Shown one piece after another: positions 1 through 7,206 of a stretch of 22,965 nucleotides of DNA (positions within the stretch are counted from its first letter, which is position 1; each line of letters begins with the position of its first letter). Source of the DNA: Phascolarctobacterium sp. (GTDB taxonomy: Bacteria > Bacillota > Negativicutes > Acidaminococcales > Acidaminococcaceae); assembly GCA_004558595.1 (NCBI GenBank), contig SFCN01000039.1, positions 1 to 22,965 of the forward strand, given 5' to 3'. Below the pieces are notes generated by a model, which made no database searches, was not told the DNA's origin, and saw only the letters and a program-made list of their open reading frames with translations. The translations under genes and the position numbers were made by a program.

Positions 1-268
1 GTGCAATAGGGCCGCCGGCACGCTCGTCGGTGACGATAAGATTAGCCTTTCCAGCAGCACTGTAAAGGGCGGAAAGCATTTTTTCTTCTGCTAATTCTTC
101 AGGGTGAAAATTGTCTGCTTTTTCCGGATGGGTGTTGGTGATAACCGTAACCTTCACATTGCGCAGATTACTAAAATCATAGGAGGGGTGACGATAGAGC
201 TTAGGCCCTGCTGCTGCAGTGAGGCAGAAGAAGCAAAGGGTTAAAACAAGTAGAAAGATTCTTTTCAT
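1..268 (-). CDS. Secreted protein of unknown function, partial (3' end outside window)
   Basis: The ATG is at 266-268 on the minus strand and is preceded by an AAGGAAGG ribosome binding site. The first 89 residues are visible; the gene continues past base 1. The N-terminus (MKRIFLLVLTLCFFCLTAAA) is a typical Sec signal peptide with a likely cleavage after the Ala run, so the product is exported. The mature part begins GPKLYRHPSYDFSNLRNVKV and continues into a stretch with alternating charged and hydrophobic residues. I do not recognise the family. The gene starts 35 bp after the stop of the upstream DtxR-type regulator on the same strand, so the two are probably co-transcribed. Confidence 0.75.
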   Translation of the reverse strand, partial: MKRIFLLVLTLCFFCLTAAAGPKLYRHPSYDFSNLRNVKVTVITNTHPEKADNFHPEELAEEKMLSALYSAAGKANLIVTDERAGGPIA

Positions 269-303
269 AGGGCACCTTCCTTATTTTTAGATTATGCATC
301 AGC

Positions 304-681
304 TTACTTAGCTTTTTTCTGAGAGAGCTGAGCTTTGATACCAGCAAAGGTTTCAGGGCTGATAATATGCTCAATGCGGCAGGCGTCCTTTTCAGCGATT
401 TCGACATCGACGCCCAAAACCTCATTAATAAAGCGGGTTAAGGTTACATGACGGTCGTATACAGAAGTAGCCTTCTTTTGTCCTTCCTTGGTGAGGATGA
501 TAGAGCCGTCCGGCTGCATAATGATATAGTTATCTCGCTTTAAAATGCTCATGGCACGGCTGACGCTGGCCTTAGTGAACTGCATAGCATCTGCGATATC
601 GATGGAGCGAACACTGCCATTTTTTTTGGTTAGCACAAGAATTGTTTCTAGGTAATTTTCTCCAGATTCTAAAAGAGCCAT
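304..681 (-). CDS. Short DtxR/MntR-family metal-dependent transcriptional regulator
   Basis: This is probably a manganese- or iron-dependent DNA-binding repressor. The 125-residue protein has an N-terminal winged helix (about residues 8-65; helix-turn-helix near SIDIADAMQFTKASVSRAM) and a DtxR dimerisation domain. It has no C-terminal SH3-like domain, as in MntR. Metal-ligand candidates by alignment from memory are Glu12, His78, Cys101, Glu104 and His105; the position of MntR Asp8 / DtxR Met10 is Asn9. The start at 681 is chosen because GGAGG lies 8 bases upstream. An in-frame ATG 15 bases earlier would place that ribosome binding site inside the coding region. It is followed on the same strand by a secreted-protein gene and is divergent from the FkbM gene. 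The metal it senses cannot be told from sequence alone. Confidence 0.85.
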   Translation of the reverse strand: MALLESGENYLETILVLTKKNGSVRSIDIADAMQFTKASVSRAMSILKRDNYIIMQPDGSIILTKEGQKKATSVYDRHVTLTRFINEVLGVDVEIAEKDACRIEHIISPETFAGIKAQLSQKKAK

Positions 682-762
682 TGGTTTATCCTCCAAGCGG
701 GGTGAGAGTTTTTGACTTTATTGCAAGCCAATCATTATTTAATATTTTAGCATATTTAAGCG

Positions 763-790
763 TTCCAGTCACTAGCTAATAGTGTATAAT
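763..790 (+). promoter_or_regulatory. Candidate sigma-A promoter for the FkbM methyltransferase gene
   Basis: A perfect TATAAT lies at 785-790, about 25 bp before the ATG at 816. A weak -35 candidate (TTCCAG, 763-768) has a 16-base spacer. An AGGAGG ribosome binding site follows at 803-809. The -10 is convincing, the -35 is not. Confidence 0.4.
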
Positions 791-815
791 AAGATAAATA
801 AGCAGGAGGTTCGTT

Positions 816-1898
816 ATGCTGGATTTTGTAACAGAAAAAGAAAGTGTTTGGGAGTTATTAAGGCGTACTACGAAGCCCATTGCGCTGTATGGTATGGGCA
901 ATGGCGCTGATAAAATCCTTGATTGGTGCGAGGCTCAAGGGGTTCAGGTTCAGGGCGTTTTTGCCAGCGATGAGTTCGTGCGGGGGCAGCAGTTTAGAGG
1001 CTTCACGGTGGAGCACTATGATGCCCTTAAAGCACGCTTGGGTGAGGAGTTGCTAGTGGTTATCGCTTTTGCTAGCGAAAGGCCGGAGGTCTTGAGCCGT
1101 TTTCGCCAGTTGGCTGAGGAGCAGGAGGTGGTGGCGCCCCATCTGCCGCTGTTCTCTGAAGAGGAGACTGTGAGCGAAGAGTGGCTCACCAAGCATGAGA
1201 GCGAGCTCAAGGAAGTATATGAGCGCTTGGCAGATGATGAGTCCCGTATAGTGTTCGCGAATACGCTGAACTATAAGCTGAGCGGGAAAATCAGCTATTT
1301 GTTCCAGTGCGAAACCCAGCGGCGGGAGGATTTGCGCCAGCTAATCCGTCCTGACGCGCAGGAGTCCTATCTAGATTTGGGAGCATACAATGGGGACACT
1401 ATTCAGGAGCTGGGAGAGCTGACGGATTGGCGCTGGCGCGAGGTCATAGCAGTAGAGCCTGATCGGCGCAACTGCCGCAAGCTGAGAGCCTTGGCTGAGC
1501 AGCTTGCGCAGCGAGGCTTAGCTGTAGAGGTTCATGAGAAGGGAATTTGGAACACTGTCTGCGAGCTGAGCTTCAGCGATAGCGGTGGACGGCAGTCCAC
1601 CTTCATGGGAGCGCAGAAGCGAGCGGTGCCGGTGACTACGATTGACGAAGTAACGGCGGGACGGGCAATTTCCTATATCAAGATGGATGTGGAGGGGGCC
1701 GAGGCGCAGGCTATTGATGGTGGCGCAGCCACCATCAAAAAGGATAAGCCTAAGCTATTTGTTGCCGCTTATCACTACGATGTGGACTTATTTCGCTTAC
1801 CGCTGTTGCTCTGGGATTTAGTACCCGAATACAAAATTTATTTGCGCAAGCATCCCTATGTACCGGCATGGGAGCTAAATTTTCTATGCGTTTTATAA
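816..1898 (+). CDS. FkbM-family SAM-dependent methyltransferase
   Basis: Predicted class I O-methyltransferase of the FkbM type, a family that often methylates sugars or polyketide-like acceptors. The C-terminal half (about residues 180-355) shows the SAM-binding motif YLDLGAYNGDT (185-195), the acidic ribose-binding VEPD (213-216), and the FkbM hallmark IKMDVEGAE (288-296). The N-terminal 115 residues form a separate nucleotide-binding-like domain, with a glycine-rich GMGNGADK (26-33) after a hydrophobic strand. The start at 816 has an ideal AGGAGG. The gene stands alone between its own promoter and a strong terminator; no glycosyltransferase or surface-polysaccharide gene is nearby, so the acceptor is unknown. 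Overall length (360 residues) fits two-domain members of this family. Confidence 0.85.
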   Translation: MLDFVTEKESVWELLRRTTKPIALYGMGNGADKILDWCEAQGVQVQGVFASDEFVRGQQFRGFTVEHYDALKARLGEELLVVIAFASERPEVLSRFRQLAEEQEVVAPHLPLFSEEETVSEEWLTKHESELKEVYERLADDESRIVFANTLNYKLSGKISYLFQCETQRREDLRQLIRPDAQESYLDLGAYNGDTIQELGELTDWRWREVIAVEPDRRNCRKLRALAEQLAQRGLAVEVHEKGIWNTVCELSFSDSGGRQSTFMGAQKRAVPVTTIDEVTAGRAISYIKMDVEGAEAQAIDGGAATIKKDKPKLFVAAYHYDVDLFRLPLLLWDLVPEYKIYLRKHPYVPAWELNFLCVL

Positions 1899-1910
1899 GC
1901 AAAGCAATAG

Positions 1911-1955
1911 AACAGCTTGAAGCTAGAAGTTCTAGCCTCAAGTTGTTTTCTTTAT
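1911..1955 (+). terminator. Rho-independent terminator after the FkbM gene
   Basis: A long hairpin with arms 1911-1925 and 1932-1945 (with G-U pairs) and an AAGTT-centred loop is followed by a T-rich tract (TTGTTTTCTTTATT). It lies 13 bp after the stop. Confidence 0.8.
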
Positions 1956-1960
1956 TCAGC

Positions 1961-2160
1961 TTCGGGACATAAAATGTCCATATAGGACAAAAATAGTCAC
2001 ATGTAATGTCGTGGTGGAATGTCTACCCAATAAGCGTAAATGTGACACAAAAAGTTAAAAATATGTTAAAGTTTTGTAAAGTGTAAGCAGGAAGAAATTG
2101 GACTGTAGCGAATTTTTCTAATAAGGGTGTAGAATGTCGTTTACACTAGTAAATTAAATA
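1961..2160 (+). promoter_or_regulatory. Repeat-rich leader/promoter region of the binding-protein gene
   Basis: This gene-free stretch holds a perfect inverted repeat GGACAT-AAA-ATGTCC (1965-1979), another GGACA at 1985-1989 exactly 20 bp from the first, and four copies of AATGTC (1973-1978, 2005-2010, 2018-2023, 2133-2138). Such phased half-sites are what an operator would look like, but I cannot name the regulator. The region is AT-rich from 2041 onward. I could not choose a single convincing -35/-10 pair. Confidence 0.35.
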
Positions 2161-2193
2161 TCAACGAAGATAAGGAAAAAGGAGTGTTTGTGA

Positions 2194-3231
2194 ATGAAAA
2201 AATCTAAATGGATGCTTGGCGCAGCAGCAATTTTGGCATTGAGCGTAGCACTGGCTGGCTGCGGTGGCGGCGACAAAAAGGCTGAGAAAAAAGCTACTGG
2301 CACTAAAGGCGAATTGATGGTTTATACCTCTATTTATCCTGATATCATCGACAATATGTGCAAACCCAATGTTGCTAAAGCATTCCCCGAAATGAAGGTT
2401 AACTGGTTCCAAGGCGGTACCGAAAAAGTTGTTACCAAGATTACCGGCGAAATCAAAGCTAAGAAGATTGGCGCTGACGTATTGATGGTAGCAGATCCTT
2501 CCTACTATCTGAAATTAGAAGATCAAAAACTCTTGCTTCCTTACAAATCCAAGGAAGAAAAGAATTTGATTAACGATAAAGCAGCTGATGGCGCTTGGTA
2601 TGCAGTTCGTGTTTGCAACATGATTATTGCTTACAACGCTGATAAACTGAAGGCTGAAGACGCTCCGAAAAACTGGACTGATTTGGCTGACCCGAAATGG
2701 AAGGGCAAAATCGCTATGCCTAACCCGATGCTGAGCGGCACCGCTTATGTAGCAGTTGGCGCATTGGCTGACAAATATGGTTGGGAATACTTCGATAAAC
2801 TGAAGGCTAACGGCCTGCGCGTTGAAGAAGGCAACTCCGCTATTCAAAACAAGCTGTTGACCGGCGAATATGCAGCTGCAATGATTCTGGAAGAAAACAT
2901 CCTGAAGCTGGCTAACACCAAGAAAGAGCCTCTGAAGGTTATTTATCCGAAAGACGGCGTAGTTCAAGTTCCTTCCCCGATCGCAATCTTCAACACCACC
3001 AAGAATCCTGAAGGCGCTAAAGCTTTGGTTGACTGGTGGCTGAGCAAGGAAGGCCAACAAGCAGTTGTTAAGGGCTGGATGCACTCCGTTCGTGGCGACG
3101 TTAAAGAGCCTATTGGTTCCGTTCCGACCAAAGGTCTGACCGACGGCAAGATCAAAGTTGACTGGAGAAAACTGGCTGACAACAACGCTAAGATTAAAGA
3201 AGAGTTCCGTAAGAGAGTTATGGACAAATAA
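2194..3231 (+). CDS. ABC transporter substrate-binding lipoprotein (ferric iron/thiamine-type)
   Basis: Periplasmic binding component of an ABC importer. The signal peptide ends in a lipobox LAGC with lipidated Cys23, so the 345-residue protein is membrane anchored. The mature region has the type 2 periplasmic-binding fold of the FbpA/thiamine/aminoethylphosphonate class: the opening LMVYTSIYPD strand, GGTEKVVTKI, GADVLMVADPSYY, and the hinge-region WTDLADPKWKGKIAMPNP. The start at 2194 has AAAAAGGAG about 10 bases upstream. It is followed by an FbpB-type permease and a PotA/FbpC-type ATPase, which fits ferric iron, but related proteins carry phosphonates or thiamine, so the substrate is inferred only loosely. 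Codon choice is uniform and looks adapted to high expression. Confidence 0.85.
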   Translation: MKKSKWMLGAAAILALSVALAGCGGGDKKAEKKATGTKGELMVYTSIYPDIIDNMCKPNVAKAFPEMKVNWFQGGTEKVVTKITGEIKAKKIGADVLMVADPSYYLKLEDQKLLLPYKSKEEKNLINDKAADGAWYAVRVCNMIIAYNADKLKAEDAPKNWTDLADPKWKGKIAMPNPMLSGTAYVAVGALADKYGWEYFDKLKANGLRVEEGNSAIQNKLLTGEYAAAMILEENILKLANTKKEPLKVIYPKDGVVQVPSPIAIFNTTKNPEGAKALVDWWLSKEGQQAVVKGWMHSVRGDVKEPIGSVPTKGLTDGKIKVDWRKLADNNAKIKEEFRKRVMDK

Positions 3232-3262
3232 TCTACCTGTAGTGTAACAATGTAATTCATAG

Positions 3263-3310
3263 GCAAAACAGGGACGCTTAGGCGCTCCCTGTTTTCCTGC
3301 TTTATTTTTA
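3263..3310 (+). terminator. Terminator/attenuator between binding protein and permease genes
   Basis: The stem AAAACAGGGA...TCCCTGTTTT, extended by CGC/GCG around a TTAG loop, is followed by TTTATTTTT after a short CCTGC. It lies in the transporter gene set, so partial read-through would give more binding protein than membrane components. Confidence 0.75.
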
Positions 3311-3367
3311 AGTCCCCAAAACCCCTGTAATTTGAGATTTTTTAGGGAAGGAGAAACATTACTTTCC

Positions 3368-4501
3368 ATGCTATCATCACGTATCAACAGCAAAACTATC
3401 GTTATTTCACTATCCGTGCTGCTGCTGCTCTATTTTGTAATCTTCCCCATGGGAATTTTGCTTTTTGACAGCATTGTCAAGGATGGTGCCATTAATCTAG
3501 AAAACTACCGTAATGTATACAGCGCCGACGTTAACTGGAAGGCTTTGACTAATACCGTGGAGCTGTCCCTTATGGTTATGATTGCCAGCGTTATCATCAC
3601 TTTCCCGCTGGCTTGGCTGGTTGGCCGTACCGATATGCCCGGCAAAAAGGGCTTCCGTACATTGCTTGTTTCCAGCTATATGATTCCGCCCTATGTTGGC
3701 GCTATTGCTTGGGTACAGCTTTTGAACCCCAGCGTAGGCTATTTGAACAATATTTTTAAATGGATGTTTGGCCTTGAGACAGCTCCTTTTGATATTTACA
3801 CTTTTTGGGGCTTGGCTTGGGTTCTGACTCTCTTTTATTCTCCCTTTGCCTTCATCACTATTTCCCGCGCAATGGAGAAAATGGACCCCACCTTGGAGGA
3901 AGCTGCCCGCGTATCCGGCGCTTCTCCGCTGCGTACCGTGCTGGACGTAACCCTGCCCTTGATGGCTCCCTCTATTTTAGCCGGTGGCCTTTTGGTTTTT
4001 ATCGCTGCAGGCTCCTGCTTCGGTATCCCCTCCATCGTTGGTATGCCCGGTAATATCGAGGTTATGACCACGCGTATCGTAACCTATATCTACATGGGTG
4101 ACGATGCCGGTATTCGTGATTCCACAGCCTTGGCTGCCTCCCTGATGTTCATTGCTAACATCCTTTTGATGGGCATGACCTGGATGATGGGCCGCAAGGA
4201 TTATACCACTATTTCCGGTAAATCTACCCGCCCGAATATTGTAGAGCTGGGCAAATGGCGTTGGCCTGCCTTCTGTGCAGTGGGCCTTTATGGTGCAATC
4301 GCCGTAATTATCCCCTTGGGCTCCATCGTGCTGACATCCTTCCTGAAGTCCATGTCCAAGCCCATTACCTGGTCCAATATCGGTATTGATCCCTGGATTC
4401 CCGCAATACATGGAAAGCGTGTGGAACTCCGTGGTTTATGGCGTTATTGCTGCAACCATCGGCACGCTGCTGAGCCTCTTTGTGGCTTACTTGGCTGTTA
4501 A
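3368..4501 (+). CDS. FbpB-type ABC permease, N-terminal part (frame broken near 4400)
   Basis: Membrane permease of the ferric-iron-type ABC importer, first half. The signal-anchor TM segment near residues 15-35 and further TM segments lead to the ATPase-contacting EAA loop (EEAARVSGASPLRTVLDVTLP). After SNIGIDPWIP the reading frame diverges into an unrelated Arg/Cys-rich tail of about 34 residues (ending at 4501), while the homologous sequence continues one frame over. If one base is removed at the CCC of 4400-4402, the two parts give a single 552-residue, two-domain permease, the usual FbpB length. The ATG at 3368 is preferred, with GGGAAGGAG about 14 bases upstream; a TTG at 3332 lies upstream of that ribosome binding site. 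As written this is a frameshifted gene, a split gene or a sequence error. Confidence 0.75.
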   Translation: MLSSRINSKTIVISLSVLLLLYFVIFPMGILLFDSIVKDGAINLENYRNVYSADVNWKALTNTVELSLMVMIASVIITFPLAWLVGRTDMPGKKGFRTLLVSSYMIPPYVGAIAWVQLLNPSVGYLNNIFKWMFGLETAPFDIYTFWGLAWVLTLFYSPFAFITISRAMEKMDPTLEEAARVSGASPLRTVLDVTLPLMAPSILAGGLLVFIAAGSCFGIPSIVGMPGNIEVMTTRIVTYIYMGDDAGIRDSTALAASLMFIANILLMGMTWMMGRKDYTTISGKSTRPNIVELGKWRWPAFCAVGLYGAIAVIIPLGSIVLTSFLKSMSKPITWSNIGIDPWIPAIHGKRVELRGLWRYCCNHRHAAEPLCGLLGC

Positions 4502-5027
4502 AACTCAGATTAAGGGTCGCAGCATTCCTGACCTTTTGGTTGTAATAGGCGGCTCTACTCCCTCCATCGTTATTGCTTTGGCTTTGATTATTACCTTCAG
4601 CGGCAACTATGGCCTGAATCTTTATTCCACTGTGTGGATTATTATTGTCAGCTACCTGGTTAAGTACATGACCATGTCCGTGCGTACTATTGCGGCTGCG
4701 CTTAGTCAGGTACACATTTCCTTGGAAGAGGCTGCTCTGAACTCCGGTGCTAACTGGCTGCGTTGCTGCAAGGATATTATTATCCCGTTGATTGCTCCTT
4801 CCGTAATCGCCGGCTGGTTCTTGATTTTTATGCCGTCCTTCTACGAATTGACCATGTCTTTGCTGCTGTATGGCAGTGACACCAAGACGATTGGCGTATT
4901 GCTGTACGAGCTGCAAACCTATGCTGATACCCAAAATGCTTCCGTGCTTTCCGTAATCATTTTGGCGATCGTCCTCATTGGTAACTTGATTCTGAACAAG
5001 CTTTCCAAGGGTAATGTTGGTATTTAA
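4386..5027 (+). CDS. FbpB-type ABC permease, C-terminal part
   Basis: Second half of the same permease, in the +1 frame relative to 3368-4501 and overlapping it by 116 bp. The open frame begins with TTG at 4386; the first ATG is at 4410 (MESVWNSVVYG). There is no clear ribosome binding site before either. It contains about six TM segments and a second EAA loop (EEAALNSGANWLRCCKDIIIP), which completes the tandem arrangement expected of FbpB proteins. It ends 17 bp before the ATPase start, consistent with one operon. Whether it is translated alone, by frameshifting, or not at all cannot be decided from the sequence. Confidence 0.7.
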   Translation: MIPGFPQYMESVWNSVVYGVIAATIGTLLSLFVAYLAVKTQIKGRSIPDLLVVIGGSTPSIVIALALIITFSGNYGLNLYSTVWIIIVSYLVKYMTMSVRTIAAALSQVHISLEEAALNSGANWLRCCKDIIIPLIAPSVIAGWFLIFMPSFYELTMSLLLYGSDTKTIGVLLYELQTYADTQNASVLSVIILAIVLIGNLILNKLSKGNVGI

Positions 5028-5044
5028 CAAGGAGTGAACAATAA

Positions 5045-6088
5045 ATGTCTGAGGTAAGAATTGAGCATGTATTTAAGCGTTTTGGCGGTGTAACTGCTGT
5101 AAACGATTTCAATTTAGTTGTTAAGGATGGCGAATTCGTGTCTATTCTTGGTCCTTCCGGCTGCGGCAAGACCACTACCCTGCGTATGATTGCAGGCTTT
5201 GAGCGCGCTACCGAGGGCGAAATTTATATTGGTGAGCAATGCGTAAGCTCCTCTATTAAGGGCTCCTTCGCTCCGCCTGAAAAGCGCGATATCGGCATGG
5301 TGTTCCAATCCTATGCGGTATGGCCCCATATGACGGTGGCTGAAAATGTTGGCTATCCCTTGAAAATTAAAAAGGTGGATAAGGCTGAGCGTGAACGTCG
5401 TGTGCAGGAAATGCTGGAGCTGGTGCATTTAGGCGAATATGGCAAGCGCTATCCCAACCAATTGTCCGGTGGTCAACAACAGCGTGTAGCCTTAGCCCGT
5501 GCCTTGGTGGCTGCGCCTGGCCTGCTGCTTTTGGACGAGCCTTTGTCCAACCTGGACGCTAAGCTGCGTGAGTCCATGCGCTTTGAAATTTTGGAAATCC
5601 AAAAGAAAACCGGTATTACAGTTGTTTATGTAACCCATGATCAGGGTGAAGCCATGGCTATGAGTGACCGTGTTGTTGTTATGAGCATGGGCGTGGTACA
5701 ACAAATCGGTGCTCCCCATGAAATCTATACTCAGCCTGCTAACAAGATGGTCGCAGACTTCATCGGCCTAGTTAACTTTATGGAGGGCGAAGCTAAGGGT
5801 GACCGCGTCTTCCTGAAGGGCAGCAAGGTTTCCTTCCCCAATAATAGCAAAATTTCTGGCGAAGCTACCATCGCTGTACGTCCGGAAAATATTACTATGT
5901 CCTTGGATGGCGGCCAAATCGAGGGCCAGCTGACTCACCGCTTCTATTTAGGCGATGCAGTGGATTATCGCGTTAAGGTGGGCGACCACGATGTGCGTGT
6001 TATCGTGAAGGGCGCAGATTTGAACTCCATTCCCGATGGCGCTAAGGTATATTTGGACTTTGACCGCGTTATGGTTTTTGAAAAATAA
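5045..6088 (+). CDS. ABC transporter ATP-binding protein (FbpC/PotA type)
   Basis: Cytoplasmic ATPase that powers the adjoining importer. All nucleotide-binding motifs are present: Walker A GPSGCGKT (36-43), Q-loop Gln88, signature LSGGQ (140-144), Walker B LLLLDE (160-165), D-loop SNLD, and switch His198 (VTHDQ). The last ~110 residues form a TOBE-type regulatory domain, typical of iron, spermidine, sulfate and phosphonate importers. ATG 5045 is preceded by AAGGAG 12 bases upstream, and the gene begins 17 bp after the permease. The 347-residue length is normal. It is the last gene of the unit, closed by the hairpin at 6109. The specific substrate is not shown by this subunit. Confidence 0.9.
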   Translation: MSEVRIEHVFKRFGGVTAVNDFNLVVKDGEFVSILGPSGCGKTTTLRMIAGFERATEGEIYIGEQCVSSSIKGSFAPPEKRDIGMVFQSYAVWPHMTVAENVGYPLKIKKVDKAERERRVQEMLELVHLGEYGKRYPNQLSGGQQQRVALARALVAAPGLLLLDEPLSNLDAKLRESMRFEILEIQKKTGITVVYVTHDQGEAMAMSDRVVVMSMGVVQQIGAPHEIYTQPANKMVADFIGLVNFMEGEAKGDRVFLKGSKVSFPNNSKISGEATIAVRPENITMSLDGGQIEGQLTHRFYLGDAVDYRVKVGDHDVRVIVKGADLNSIPDGAKVYLDFDRVMVFEK

Positions 6089-6108
6089 GCTACAAAATGA
6101 AAAATTTT

Positions 6109-6138
6109 AGGCTGGCAGCAATGCCAGCCTATTTTTAT
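6109..6138 (+). terminator. Rho-independent terminator of the ABC importer operon
   Basis: A perfect 9-bp stem AGGCTGGCA / TGCCAGCCT around a GCAA tetraloop is followed by ATTTTTAT. It lies 20 bp after the ATPase stop. Confidence 0.92.
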
Positions 6139-6159
6139 GCCGCCTACTGGGGCAATGTA

Positions 6160-6168
6160 TGGTATAAT
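6160..6168 (+). promoter_or_regulatory. Extended -10 promoter for the second binding protein
   Basis: TGG followed by TATAAT (6163-6168) matches the extended -10 consensus TGnTATAAT. It lies between the terminator at 6109 and the coding start at 6196. No good -35 is visible, which an extended -10 can tolerate. Confidence 0.6.
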
Positions 6169-6195
6169 GATAACAGAAAGGCGGATTTAAGAAAA

Positions 6196-7206
6196 ATGCG
6201 AAAACAAGCTTTTATGAGAATATTATGTTTGCTGTTGGTCATATTTGCTTTGGGTGGCTGTGGCAGTGAGAAGCCAAAGGAAACACCGCAGCTGCATCTC
6301 TGTAGCAGTATGAATAAAGCTTTTACAGAGCTTATTGCCGATAGCTTTGGTAAGAAAACCGGAACCAAGGTAGTTATTCATTATTTGCCAGCCGGAACCC
6401 AGCAGCAGCGCTTCGATTATTTGCGTCAGCAGAAAATTGACGTTTGGCTAGGAGGCACTAGTGAAGAATTTTTTATGGCGGATGAGCAGCATGTTTTGCA
6501 GCCCTATTTGGCTAAGGAATCCCATAAGGTGCCGGCGGAGCTGCGCAATCGCACCGGGGAATGGACCAGCCTTTATCTAAGCTATATTGCGCTCTTAAGC
6601 AATAAAAATAATCTGCAGGCCTATGGTCTTTACGCTCCTGAAAGCTGGGATGAGCTTTTGGCTCATCAGCTGAAGGATGAAATCGCTATGGCTGATTTTA
6701 GCTTGGGCGGGGCCAGCTTCGGTATGCTGACCTCTATTTGGCAGCTGCGGGGACGAGAGGCCGCGCTGGAGTATGCGGCGAAGCTGAATGCTCAAAATCC
6801 TGACTATACATCGGGCTTTGGCGAAGCCGTGGACAAGGTTTATATTGGTAAGAAAACAGTGGCTGTGGTGCCCTTGGATTACGCCTTGCTCTTAGAAACA
6901 AGGCATAGGCATTTGTTTGCCAGTCTGCCCAAGGATGCTAACCGAAATATTTTGACCGGGGCGGCGATCATCAAAGGCACACCTCATGAGGAGCTAGCCA
7001 AGAAATTTTTGGACTATCTTATGAGTGACGAGGGAGCGGAGCTACTGCCCAAGAATGGCTATCACTATATGTGGCATGTAAAAAATTATCCCTACAACGA
7101 TGGTCGTAGGGAGTTGATTGGTAATGTGAGGGTACCGGTGGACGATTTAAGCTGGACCAGTACCTATAAGAATGAAATCATTAAAAAATGGACTAGCGCT
7201 CGCTAA
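6196..7206 (+). CDS. Second ABC substrate-binding lipoprotein
   Basis: Secreted lipoprotein of the same broad type 2 binding-protein class as 2194-3231. The ATG at 6196 is chosen because upstream in-frame sequence runs back through a promoter and a terminator; AAAGGCGG lies about 11 bases before it. The signal peptide ends in the lipobox ALGGC with Cys22. Mature features include a LHLCSSMNKAF strand, a GTKVVIHYLPAG segment, IDVWLGGTSEEFF and the hinge-region ESWDELLAHQLKDEIAMAD. It has its own promoter, so it may supply the upstream transporter with another ligand, or act as an orphan receptor. Its 3' end overlaps the convergent ArsR-type gene by 14 bp. Substrate unknown. Confidence 0.8.
   Translation: MRKQAFMRILCLLLVIFALGGCGSEKPKETPQLHLCSSMNKAFTELIADSFGKKTGTKVVIHYLPAGTQQQRFDYLRQQKIDVWLGGTSEEFFMADEQHVLQPYLAKESHKVPAELRNRTGEWTSLYLSYIALLSNKNNLQAYGLYAPESWDELLAHQLKDEIAMADFSLGGASFGMLTSIWQLRGREAALEYAAKLNAQNPDYTSGFGEAVDKVYIGKKTVAVVPLDYALLLETRHRHLFASLPKDANRNILTGAAIIKGTPHEELAKKFLDYLMSDEGAELLPKNGYHYMWHVKNYPYNDGRRELIGNVRVPVDDLSWTSTYKNEIIKKWTSAR

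Noticed and set aside
2515..3393. Long open frame antisense to the binding-protein gene.
   Set aside because: It mirrors a gene with strongly biased codons, and the product resembles no protein family.
6097..6195. Longer N-terminus for the second binding protein.
   Set aside because: This stretch contains a perfect terminator hairpin and a TGnTATAAT promoter, and would place the signal peptide internally.
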